Of a DNA stretch of 64,000 nucleotides, positions 50,586-60,089 are shown in pieces. The notes under the pieces were generated by a model. It searched no databases, was not told the DNA's origin, and saw only the letters and a program-made list of their open reading frames with translations. Source of the DNA: Diphasiastrum complanatum (taxonomy: Eukaryota; Streptophyta; Lycopodiopsida; Lycopodiales; Lycopodiaceae). Where the stretch lies: NCBI GenBank assembly GCA_029204225.1, contig CM055100.1:26166649-26230648 (forward strand). Reading direction: 5' to 3'. Each line of letters opens with the position of its first letter. The first letter of the stretch is position 1. A program made the position numbers and the translations under genes.

Positions 50586-50995
50586 AGTTACGAATACAGC
50601 TGATCTAGAATTAAGCTATGAAAGCATCACATAAGCAAGACTTAACCCTAGAAAGCAGGAAAGAGAGAGATTAAGGAGGCTAAAGAGAGAGATCAATATC
50701 ATCAGCTGAATGACAAATGACAGTTTCCCTACTTATAGCCAAGAGGAAGCCCTAAAAGGAAGCTTCCAGTGGCTAGGGCCCAACTGGGAGGGATAATAGT
50801 GCGCCCTCCAAGAAGGCCCCCACTCTCCAGTAATATGTCCAAATGGCCTGATAATGAATAATAAGGCCAAAGGCCAACCATATAGTCTGAATGTCACTAA
50901 TGAATAAAAAAGGGCCCAAGGCCTGCTTATGCATAAAGTATAGTAACTGTAAATGTAAATGGACGCGGCGAATGTAATGAGCCGAGTCCATAACT
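50586..50995 (-). mobile_element. 5' LTR of the nested gypsy element
   Basis: 410 bp. On the minus strand it begins AGTTATGGACTCGGC and ends CGTAACT, so the termini are AGTTA...TAACT rather than TG...CA. The right flank GTTTA (50996-51000) repeats the left flank (45232-45236), giving a 5-bp target-site duplication for the whole element 45237-50995. Confidence 0.85.
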
Positions 50996-51120
50996 GTTTA
51001 CGGTTTTCTTTCGAAGATTTATTGAGGATTACGCCAAGGTGGCGACACTGCTTAATAATCTGACAAAAGTCGTTAATAAGAAGAAAAAGAAGAACCAACC
51101 TAGTCCACCTGTTGTATGAA
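50996..51120 (+). pseudogene. Right part of the interrupted chromovirus RT thumb
   Basis: After the duplicated GTTTA the frame continues as TVFFRRFIEDYAKVATLLNN, then LTK and a Lys-rich stretch, matching the thumb of the element at 22817. It ends near RNase H at an internal deletion that jumps to integrase. Confidence 0.88.
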
Positions 51121-51967
51121 AATGACATTGTTAGTGATAGAGATCCTAAGTTCACAGGTCACTGCTGTTAGCAGTATTCCATAAACTGGAAATTTCCCAT
51201 AGATTTAGTTCTTTTGATCATCCTGAATCAGACGGCCAAACGGAAAGTAACTAATCAGACTATGGAAGATATGTTGAGGACATATGTGTCTCACAAGCAA
51301 TCTCCTTGGGAAGATTACATTCCTCTGATTAAGTTTGCATACAGTAGTAGAATGCATTTTGCTACATATTATAGTCCATTTATATTGATGTACGGTTTTC
51401 AATCTAGATCTCCAATAAATGAAATCTATTAAGATCCAAAAAGTTGTTGATTTCCTGCATGATATGCTTGAAAAGTTGCGAGTAGCACGTGATAGTATCC
51501 GTAGTGCTTAGGATAAATCTAAGCACTATGTCAATCTTAAGAGATCTCGCAGAGATTTTAAAATTGATGGCTTGGTATATCTTAGAATTCCAAAAGATTC
51601 TAGGACATTACGTACGGGCAAGCATTATAAACTGTCTACTAGATATTGTGGACCGGTTCGGATTGTAGAAAATTGGTTCTTTAGCTTATGAACTAGATCT
51701 TCAAGGAAAATCTATTGCCCACCCAGTATTTCATGTAAGCCAGTTAAAATTAAGACAACTGGATCTGATGAGAATTTATCCCATTTAGAAGATCTATCGC
51801 TTAGTGTACCTTTGGAACTTGAGAGAGTACTCAGAACTAGAGATAAACAATTGAGAAATCGTTCTATCTCTGAGTGCTTGATTAGGTGGAAAGGTCACAC
51901 TGAGGATGATGATTCATGGGAGAGAGTTGAAAGCTTGAAGAAGAATTTCTTTAAGTTCCACTTCTGA
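51121..51967 (+). pseudogene. Chromovirus integrase C-terminal half and intact chromodomain coding end
   Basis: Starts in the integrase core (IVSDRDPKFTGH), has frameshifts, then an open piece at 51214-51432 (NQTMEDMLRTYVSHKQSPWE, FAYSSRMHFATYYSPFILMY). Several stops follow. The last frame (51800-51967) is open: LSVPLELERVLRTRDKQLRN, RSISECLIRWKGHTEDDDSW, ERVESLKKNFFKFHF, stop. This has the aromatic and acidic pattern of a chromovirus chromodomain (xRW-KG-x-DDDSWE), and it is the intact reference for the decayed ends at 399-586, 20810-20960 and 35100-35250. Confidence 0.85.
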
Positions 51968-52043
51968 GGACAAAAGTAGTTCAAGGGGGGGGAGAATGTC
52001 ACGTCCATGCCCTATATATGGGATTCGACATAATCTTAGAGTC
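51968..52043 (+). mobile_element. Polypurine tract and first ~47 bp of a chromovirus LTR
   Basis: TTCAAGGGGGGGGAGAA (about 51980-51996) is followed by TGTCACGTCCATGCCC (51997 on). Homology to 587-650 is lost near 52043, where a gag-like sequence starts. Confidence 0.75.
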
Positions 52044-52400
52044 TATATCCCCACCAGTCCACCAGTTGCTCTTCAGTCTCCACCAACCAGTCCTGATCAT
52101 GACTGTAATCCCAGTACGGTGTTGACGAGTCCGCCTGGAAGTGTTTCTCCGTCCGTGCAGGTTTTCATGGACAATATGGAGAGGACCACGACAGAGATGC
52201 GTGCTGTGTTATCTTCCATTGCTGGAAATTACGCATCCTCTTCACGGTATCATCTTCCATCTCACCCGTTGCCCATCGGCTACTATCTCGTGGTACCGCC
52301 CATGTCGGGGATGCTAATCCAATACCCCCTCAGGGCGACTTGAATATGCCGATCACGGAAGGCTGGCTAGCAGAGCCACAAAAATCTCCCGCAGAGGCAG
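52044..52400 (+). pseudogene. Possible gypsy gag N-terminal fragment
   Basis: An open stretch to 52343 with a Pro/Ser-rich part (LQSPPTSPDHDCNPSTVLTS) and a helical part (FMDNMERTTTEMRAVLSSIA). Composition fits the N-terminus of a gag, but no core motif remains. Confidence 0.4.
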
Positions 52401-53165
52401 TAGGTTTTGAAGTGTAAGCCTACACTCTCTATGCCAAAACGCTCCTACAGTAAAGATAACTTGAAGGAGGCTGTTGCCACAGCTCTAGTACTCAAGATTG
52501 TTTATACCCAGAAACCTTTTAACCTAGAGATAGATGCTAGTGGCACTGCCGTGGGGGCAATGTTGAGTCAAGAAGGTAGACTAGTAGCCTTTGAAATAAG
52601 AAATTGACGCCAGTGCAATAGAAATATCCCACATATGAGCAGGAGCTCCATGCGATCATACATGCGCCCAAGGTTTGGGGACATTATCTGTATGGCGCCG
52701 AAATTTTACGTGTATACTGACCATCATACTTTGAGGTACTTCTGCACTTAGCTAGATTTGAAAGTCCGCCAGGCTCGGTGGGCCGAGTTGATGCAAGAAT
52801 TCCGTTTGGAAATTCGCTTTCGAAGAGGGAAGGAAAATGTGGTTGTTGATGCACTATTTCAAATATTGCATCAAATGAGCTTAACTATAGTTGACAGTGA
52901 TCTCATGGAGGAGATCAAGAGAGCTCAACAAAGAGACACACATTGTCAGCGTGTGTGGCCTGATGCCCGCAAGGCAGTCAACCAAGCGTAAGAGTCAGTC
53001 GAGGTTGTCGCTTCCGTAGAGGCACACACCAATACATATCTAACATACATTGTGAAGGATGTTTTTTAGTGAGAAACAGAAAGGTTTTTCGTGCTAGAGA
53101 CGTGAAGGATCTTTGTCGTAAGATACTTCATGAATGCCATGTGCTGTAGCACAGTCCCGACACGA
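52401..53165 (+). pseudogene. Gypsy RNase H and integrase zinc-finger start (broken)
   Basis: RNase H pieces: FNLEIDASGTAVGAMLSQEG (catalytic Asp in IDAS), YTDHHTLRYF, ARWAELMQEFRLEIRFRRGK and VVDALFQI. Past a stop, FRARDVKDLCRKILHECH is the start of the integrase HHCC module, cut near 53165. At least four stops or shifts occur. Confidence 0.85.
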
Positions 53166-53545
53166 TTGGTTACTAGGGGCCGAGGGCCATGGCATTGGCA
53201 AAGGCCAGTAATTGGGATGGACACTAGGGAACCAGTTGGGTCCGGTGCGTCACAGGCAGTGACCCGGTGTGATGGCCTGATAGGATGTCAGTAGGCGGAG
53301 TTATGACCGTATGGACCCTAGTTGTCAGCAGTGGAGATGCCTCTGCTGGACGAGCAGCTAGCCGACAATTAGCTGGAGTGACCGTTAGTGTCATTGGTCC
53401 ATGACGGGGCTTGGGGGTGGTGCCTCAGAGTCACACACTGATCCGCATGTGGGCCCAAAATAGCAACCAGAGAGACTCAAGAGGGGGGGCACCTATGGTT
53501 GGGTGGATCATTCTACACACCGGCCATCAGAGGTTTGGAGAGCTC
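53166..53545. other. GC-richer unassigned segment
   Basis: No gene is seen. GAGAGACTCAAGAGGGGGGG (about 53470-53490) looks like a polypurine tract, so the segment may be LTR-proximal DNA of the following copia remnant or of another element. Confidence 0.35.
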
Positions 53546-54760
53546 CTAGAGATTGGAGTGTGACATTCAACTTGCTATTGCCATATGGAGGCAATAAGAT
53601 GGCAAAGCTCTTGTCAGTATTGCATCGAGTGTTAGAGATTCCCGGATCTCTCATATTAGCATAGCAAGTAGCTCTGAGGAAGCTTGGGACATCTTGACTG
53701 GATTGTACGTACTCAAAGATGTAAGTTTGAGGCTGTTGTTGAGAAAGAGATTTTTCTCTTTCAAGATGGATGAACCAAAGCCTATGGCAATTAATGTGAA
53801 TAATTTTCATTCACCTTTGGAGTAGATGGCTTCAATAGGCTCTCTAGTGGTTGATCCTAATGCTGTCATGACTTTGCTACCAAGTCTACTGGAGAGCTTT
53901 GAAAATTGGACTATGATAGTGTCAACAGAACCAAAGTTGATAGTATAGAGAGTCATATTGATGTTACTTCAAGAGGAAACTAGGAGAACTTTTACTAATT
54001 CCGATAAGCTATGCGAGCTATGTGAAGATGTTGTTGAGGATAGTAACTTGACACATAACATCATTGACAATGCTTAGTTGGATAAGAGAATTGCATGTCC
54101 TTGCTTGGTACAATGCTCAAATCCCACGACTAGAAGTCTTGATTAGAGATTCAACTACATGGCCCTCCTTGATCTTCTTGGAGAATGACTTTGGCAAGCC
54201 AATAGCTTTGGCCTCTTTGATCATCATTAGTTAGTGCCAAAAAAAGAAAAAATGCATATATCTTTTCATGATCAATGTATAAACCAAAAAAAAACTTCTA
54301 AGTAGTTCATTGACGAGCATAGAATGTTTATTCGTTAATGGTGCTAATTTTGATTGTGTTATTTGCCATTTTTAAACTGAAAAATTGTTATACTATAGAA
54401 CAAAAGATACATAAAAGTATCTTTTGACGAAAAGCATAATTGCATGTCTTATAGGAGAGGACCCCATTTTTTAGGAGCTAAATAAACTAAAAAAAAACGT
54501 AGAACTTACTCCTATCAGTCCACATATAAAGCTAGATCGAAAGAATTGGTAGTCTAGTGACAAGGTTTCTTCTTCGAAATCCAATATTGTTTGTTATTAT
54601 TGCAAAAAGAAAGGGGATATGATTAAACGTTGTAGAAGATTACAAGCCAAGAAGAAGAGTCAACAACAAGTCCACACAACTGAAGCTGATTCAAAAAAAT
54701 CAGAGAATCTAGAGAATGCTTCAATGTCAAGACATGCAGATATTCAAGATCTTTGTTAGC
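53546..54760 (+). pseudogene. Ty1/copia gag (broken)
   Basis: One frame with several stops carries the copia gag (UBN2) pattern: GKALVSIASSVRDSRISHIS, SEEAWDILTGLYVLKDVSLR, LLLRKRFFSFKMDEPKPMAI, VVDPNAVMTLLPSLLESFEN. Further on (54580-54640) the zinc knuckle reads CYYCKKKGDMIKRC, with the metal-binding His replaced by Asp. Protease and pol are absent. An AT-rich stretch at 54230-54480 interrupts the gag and may be an insertion. Confidence 0.8.
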
Positions 54761-55150
54761 ATGCCCTGAGGTGTCGATGCAGAACCTCTCCACTCAAAAG
54801 GGCTTCCAGCAGAGATGAAGTTAAGAGCCGAGTCTGAGAGCACGAGCATAATCAGTGCTAGACAGAGATGTATATTTTGTGAACCCCATGGTAATTCCCG
54901 GAGGATGGAAAACCATGTGGGAGCTAGTGACTTAGACTTTCTCAACTTAAGTTATGTTTTTTTTAATAAAGAGGCCTCCTATTATCATGTAAGAGGTGGA
55001 ACCCAAATTTTTATAGAATGGGGTTCACTCAATTGTAAGAGGTGGGATCCAAATCATGTTAGAATTGGATTCTCTAGCTCGTGGGTATACATAGAGGCCT
55101 CCTCCACAAGTTTCCAAGCATGTGATATTGTATTGAAATGCTGTTGACTT
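54761..55150. other. Unassigned, with a short internal duplication
   Basis: GTAAGAGGTGGAACCCAAAT (near 54979) and GTAAGAGGTGGGATCCAAAT (near 55035) are two copies of an about 55-bp direct repeat. Nothing else is recognised. Confidence 0.4.
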
Positions 55151-55774
55151 GAAATTTGAATATCTCTCCATTGCATTTCCATCTATGCTCCATTTTCATG
55201 CATTAAGTTCGAGTACTGATGTATGAATGTGTTCGTTGTTGATTCTTCCCCTTTTAAGTTTGGTTTTGTGATTAAGATCAGGTAGATGTGCAGGGCCTTG
55301 TGGTAGATCAATACCATTCTAATCTGATGCTGCTTGGTCCTTGAGGAGTTTCTGTTACAAGTGTTGAGTGACAGTTGTAACAAGCACTTTGTAGGATTCA
55401 CACTGTTTCTGTGTAGCTGTTGTGTTGTTGATTCTGTTGATTTCAGTAGGATTAAGTTTCAATCTCATTCTTTTACTGCTTAGATTAGATTAGTAATAAT
55501 CTACAATCTGTAAGCATCAAAGAAAGAACCGAAACAGACTGTAGAACGTAGGCATTCGGATTCTGATAGATCTAGATTGAAGTTGAGCATCCATTGTTAG
55601 CAGGATCGAGATTAGGTCGTTGATGTACTAATTGACAGGCGGGTACATCACCATTGCATTACCACTATACTCCAAACCATAGAAGTCTAGAAGCAAGCAG
55701 ACCCTGTCGGTTGTATGCTGACTAGAATCTGTTAGATTGTCAGAAGTAAAGCGTGTAGAGCAAATCAACAAACA
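55151..55774 (+). mobile_element. Probable 5' LTR of an Athila/Tat-like gypsy element
   Basis: The right end is fixed by ...AAACA (55774) followed by TTGGCACCGCTGCTCC, a PBS of the TGGCRCC type used by Athila/Tat elements. The left end is not resolved because the 3' LTR is not in the window. Confidence 0.45.
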
Positions 55775-55775
55775 T

Positions 55776-55790
55776 TGGCACCGCTGCTCC
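55776..55790 (+). promoter_or_regulatory. Primer-binding site, TGGCRCC type
   Basis: TGGCACCGCTGCTCC resembles the TGGCGCCGTTGCC PBS typical of plant Athila/Tat retrotransposons, unlike the tRNA-Met-type PBS of the other elements in the window. Confidence 0.65.
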
Positions 55791-56465
55791 TGATAATCTT
55801 CTTCCATCTTGCTTAAGAATCCGTTTCAACCAGTTTATTTTTCGATTCTCAAAGCTTCTGTTTGCCTACATGCGTTTTTGCAGTCTTTTTTTTCCACCAG
55901 CACGCCTTGCATCTGAAAATATCATTTGATCCACACCCAACCACAAACGGTTCCAGAAACCCACCGCCCCACCGCTCTCCTCTCTTTCATTTTTTTCAGG
56001 GGAGGAAGACCTGTTGGTTGAACCGCCACTTGCACCCGCCGCCTAAAATTTTGAGAAAAATCCCATCCGACGTGCACCCGACGACAAGCTAAAAATTGTG
56101 CGACGATTGCATCCGACGACCTCTTGTCCGCCGACGACTTAAAATATTTCTGTCCGACGATTGCATTCGACGATTTTCCGTCCGCCGACGATTTCATCCG
56201 ACGACCAGCATATACTGTTGCATCCGCCAGCCAGATTGCAGCCGATAGTGTTGCATCCGACAGTGCATCTGAACTAATTCCTATTCGACATTGCATCCGA
56301 CACTGACAGTCTAGTTGCATGCGACGAGCTATTGCTCAGATCCAACAGACCATATTTTCTAAAATTCCCATTGGAAATCTCATTATATTCTAAGGTACTG
56401 TCAATCACATATTATAAAAAAAAAAGAGAGTTGAATCAAATCAGAGTTAAATCCAATCAGTTCTC
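55791..56465 (+). mobile_element. Leader of the Athila/Tat-like element with a motif array
   Basis: A non-coding leader from the PBS to the gag ATG. 56064-56333 contains about thirteen copies of a degenerate motif close to GCATCCGACGA or GCATCCGCCA (variants GCATTCGACGA, TGTCCGACGA, GCATGCGACGA), at irregular 10-35 bp spacing. An AT-rich 120 bp then leads to ATG 56466. Confidence 0.8.
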
Positions 56466-57840
56466 ATGGCCAACTTACCAGAAGGAGTTATGGATGAGTT
56501 CACACCACCCAATCATCCAAATGATGAGAACAAGCCTTTATCGTCTTAGATCTCAGGTAAATCAAGATCCTGGACCATCCAGATGGACACCTAATCTTGA
56601 CGATCAACTAGTTCAACATGCTCACCATACCGCACGATCCGACAAACAAACACCCTGATTAGAATTACCAAATTTCGATGGTAATGTGGACCCTCATAGA
56701 TTTTTACAAGTCTTTGAGAATGCTTGCGAAGTATATGGAGAATATACTGACAATGCAAAAGTCCAACTATTTTCAATGACCATGGTAGACAAAGCACGAG
56801 AATGGTTTTTTAACCTCGATCGTGACGATCGACAAGATTGGTTAGAGCTAAAAGAGTCTTTCATTAAACGCTTCCAACCTTTCAGACTCATAGAAAGCCC
56901 CTTTGTAAGCCTTAGTAATATAAAAAGCAAAAAGGATGAACGCGTACGTGACTATATCGAGCGAGCGTCTCACAAGTCAAGTCCAGGAACAGCCAACTGA
57001 TAAAATGTTGATCATATGGTTTATAGTTAGCCTTCCAAGACGCATCCGGAAAGAGCTTAAACCTAGCGAAGAGTATTTTACTCTTAAGTCTGTTTTGTCT
57101 GATGCCATTCGAGAAGAAGATGAAGGGTAGATGATGAGGACCAAAAAGAGAAAAGAGCTCATCGTGTTTGCCCTGATAATCGTCCTAGTGAGCCCTGAGA
57201 TTCAGACCAAGTATGGAAGTCTCAGTTTGAGTTGATGAATCAACAACATCAACAACAGATGGAGAAACTCAACAAAGAGTTTCAACAAGCCTTAAAATCT
57301 TTTCAAAGTCAGTTGCCAGGGCACTTGCCATCTGGTAACGCTATCCATAGGCGAGAAGATACCTGGTGCCCACAATGTCGTGGCGCGCATACCGATAATG
57401 AGTGTCCATTACACTGACCTTACGAAACGCAAAACTGTATACTCTATGATACGACCACTCATACCACTTCAAGCTATAGGAACAACCCACGCAATATGCA
57501 ATACTCTCGACCATAGCAATATGCACCACGAGGACAACCACAAGCGCCATATAACCCCCGTTATATGAGTCCAGTCCATCTCCAGGAATTGCCTAGACAA
57601 CAACCACCTGCACCACAACAACGATTGGCACTCCCAGGTCCAAGAGGATCTGCTCAGCCAAACAGGCCAAACCAGCAGAACCGACCCCAAGTTCAGGCCA
57701 ATGCAGTGCAGAATACCACCTATGACACCCCAGCCTATGAATCTACTTATGATGATGGTAATCCTAACACATATGTAGATGAGGCATCTGCTTCTTATTC
57801 CAATGACCAATACTATTCAGAGGAGCAACCTACACAAGTC
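56466..57840 (+). pseudogene. Athila/Tat-like gag (frameshifted)
   Basis: ATG 56466 opens MANLPEGVMDEFTPPNHPND and hits a stop at 56548-56550. The core follows in other frames: DPHRFLQVFENACEVYGEYT, VDKAREWFFNLDRDDRQDWL, KESFIKRFQPF, then (57000-57130) MLIIWFIVSLPRRIRKELKP. A zinc-knuckle-like WCPQCRGAHTDNECPLH (C-x2-C-x3-H-x4-C) lies near 57365-57415. The rest is Gln/Pro-rich (PRQQPPAPQQRL) and Tyr/Asp-rich. At least four shifts or stops break the frame. Confidence 0.75.
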
Positions 57841-58575
57841 GACTAGGACTTTGTAGCTGAGTGTGCTGATTGTATCAGAAGGCATTGCTATAAAGATTGC
57901 CCTAACCAGACCAAAAAGACAGTTCCAGCACGTAGGGTATCTGAAGAGCCGTTGCATGCAGTCGCGCGCGCGCAACATAATGCCTTAGATCAATATAAGG
58001 ACCTAGCACAACCACCCCCTCCTGCTAATACTTCCATGATGCAACAATCTTACCCTGACCCTGGAGAAGCCCAAAGGCAATACCAGGAATTCAGAGATGA
58101 GTTTGATAGAGCTGAAGCTAGGATTTCTACTCCGCCATCTGCCCAGCTACCTACGCAGGGGCAACCACCACGAGGAATAGAGGTTCTTTCCGATCTCTTA
58201 CAAGCTCAAATCACTATGCCCTTCTACACGGCCGTAAAGTTTTCCAAACCCCTGCGGGATGCCATACTGCAAAGCTCCCAGCAGCCTGATGTACCAGATG
58301 AGTTGAGACAACCGAAAAACGTTGAAGTGGTTCATAATGTTGATATGAGCTTACTTCATATAGGTGTTGCTAAAGGTAACAACATCACTTTACCAGTGCA
58401 CTACAAATGGGGTATCGATTTTGTTGGACCTATTAGTCCAACAGCATGTGGCACACAATCACGATACATCTTAATTGCCACTGATTATGTGACAAAGTGG
58501 ATAGAGGCTAGATCCAAATCTGTAGCACGCTTCCTCTATGAAAATATTATCACTCGATTTGTGGTTGTCCAATAG
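57841..58575 (+). pseudogene. Gag C-terminus fused in frame to integrase core
   Basis: Near 57860-57900 a second Cys/His block reads CADCIRRHCYKDC. From 57952 a 207-codon frame runs through gag tail (YQEFRDEFDRAEARI, ITMPFYTAVKFSKPLRDAIL, QQPDVPDELRQPKNVEVV) and passes at about residue 147 (NNITLPVHYKWGIDFVGPIS) into the integrase core: YILIATDYVTKWIEARSKSV, ARFLYENIITRF. WGIDF holds the first catalytic Asp. Protease, RT, RNase H and the integrase zinc finger are gone, and the join keeps the frame. Confidence 0.82.
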
Positions 58576-59126
58576 AGCTTGTTAGTGATCGAGGTTCTCA
58601 CTTCCTTAATGAAGTAATCAACAGTTTACTGACTCGTTACTTCATTATACATCGAAAGAGTACCCCGTACTATCCTAGATGTAATGGATTGGCTGAATCT
58701 ACGAATAAAACGATTTGTAAAATCTTAACCAAGGTAGTAGAAACAAGTCGATTAGACTTGGAAACGAAATTACTTTCTACTATCTGGGCATATCGAACAA
58801 CGCCAAAGCGAGCCACAGGTTGGAAAACACCATTTGAGCTGTTATTTATCTCTTATCATGCACAATTAGTTCATAAACAACGACAGAAGGCTTGGCATGA
58901 TCGTCATGTTAGGACTAAGGATATTCATGATGGTGATAAAGTTTTACTTTATACATCTTCCAAGGTCCACTTCGGGAATAGCCAAGGCCCTTATGTGGTT
59001 AAGAAAATTTTGACCAATGGTGCAGTCCAATTAGGAACCCTAGAAGGCATACCCCTTGACACATTAGTCAATGGTAGCCGATTACGGAGGTACTACGAGG
59101 ATACTTTTTCGGTAAGTCCAGTGTAG
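58576..59126 (+). pseudogene. Athila/Tat-like integrase, C-terminal part
   Basis: One frameshift after ITRFVVVQ. The next frame has ELVSDRGSHFLNEVINSLLT (second Asp), STPYYPRCNGLAESTNKTIC (catalytic Glu), TIWAYRTTPKRATGWKTPFE, QRQKAWHDRHVRTKDIHDGD and GPYVVKKI. It ends VNGSRLRRYYEDTFSVSPV, then TAG at 59124-59126. The terminal NGSRLRRYY pattern is usual for Athila/Tat integrases. Confidence 0.88.
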
Positions 59127-60089
59127 AAATATCTCTCTATGTTATTTTACCTTATACTTTTCTGTTTTTCCTTCTATGTATATCTCTTCCCAAATTTTTT
59201 GTAAACCCATTGGTTTACACTTATTCAAAAATCAAAAATATTTTTTCCATTCGATAGTCCATCCAACAATAGGTTCTAATTTGCATCCGACAAGATTGCA
59301 TTTGACAAGATGCATCCGACAATTTGCATCCGCCAACCGCTAGTCTCATTTCCGTTTGACGACTCATTTGCATCCGACGAGCCCATTGCATCCGATGAAA
59401 CCTGTATCCGACGCCTGCCTTAAAAATTTTTGGTATAAATATGTCGGCCGTCCAGTTCATTCTTACTTCACACAATTTTTGGGCGAGTTCACGACTGATT
59501 GGCAAATTTCTGGCGCTCTTCCTGTGTTTAGATCCGATTCAGCTGCTGATTGTTGCATTCTGACCGCACTCTATCCCTCTTTCGTTTGATCCATCCTCCA
59601 TCGCTTCTACACACGCCTTCCTCTCCCTACTCGCACACCCTTTCATCTTTTCAACTTCATAACATTTTTTACTTTTTTCGAAACGTCCATCTTTCTGTTT
59701 TTCCATTTCCATACTTTTTAGTTTCCTTAGGATTAGTCCACATTTATCCTCCCAACTCTAGCATCAGTACGTTGCCATTTGCATCTACGTTTTTGTTTTT
59801 TCCATCCGACGACTTCGTTCTTTTGCATCCGCCAGCTATTGAGTTTCCATCCGCCATCTCCATTCCATTTTGTATCTCACAAACGTTTCCAGCTGCTGAG
59901 TTTTCATCCGCCACTGCATCCGACGAGTTTGCATCCGCCAGTTTCTGACCGTCATTTTGCATCCGCCAGATTGCATCTGCCATTGCATCCGCCACTATCC
60001 CTGACGATCTGCATCTGCCATTGTAGCCACCAAAATCCATCCGATGCCACTCCAAAGAACTTCCAAAAAATTAAAAAACTTTCCAAAAA
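59127..60089 (+). promoter_or_regulatory. Motif-array spacer with TATA box between integrase and the downstream ORF
   Basis: Two clusters of the GCATCCG(A/C)C-type motif: about eight copies at 59243-59415 and about eleven at 59808-60050. Between them TATAAATA (59434-59441) is followed by a C/T-rich stretch, as at plant transcription starts. Short open stretches in this interval are products of the repeated motif and I do not call them genes. The layout suggests an internal promoter for the downstream ORF, or alternatively an LTR of another element. Confidence 0.5.

Noticed and set aside
55922-56320. 132-codon minus-strand open stretch in the leader
   Set aside because: It is produced by the repeated GCATCCG-type motif, which reads open on both strands; no domain.
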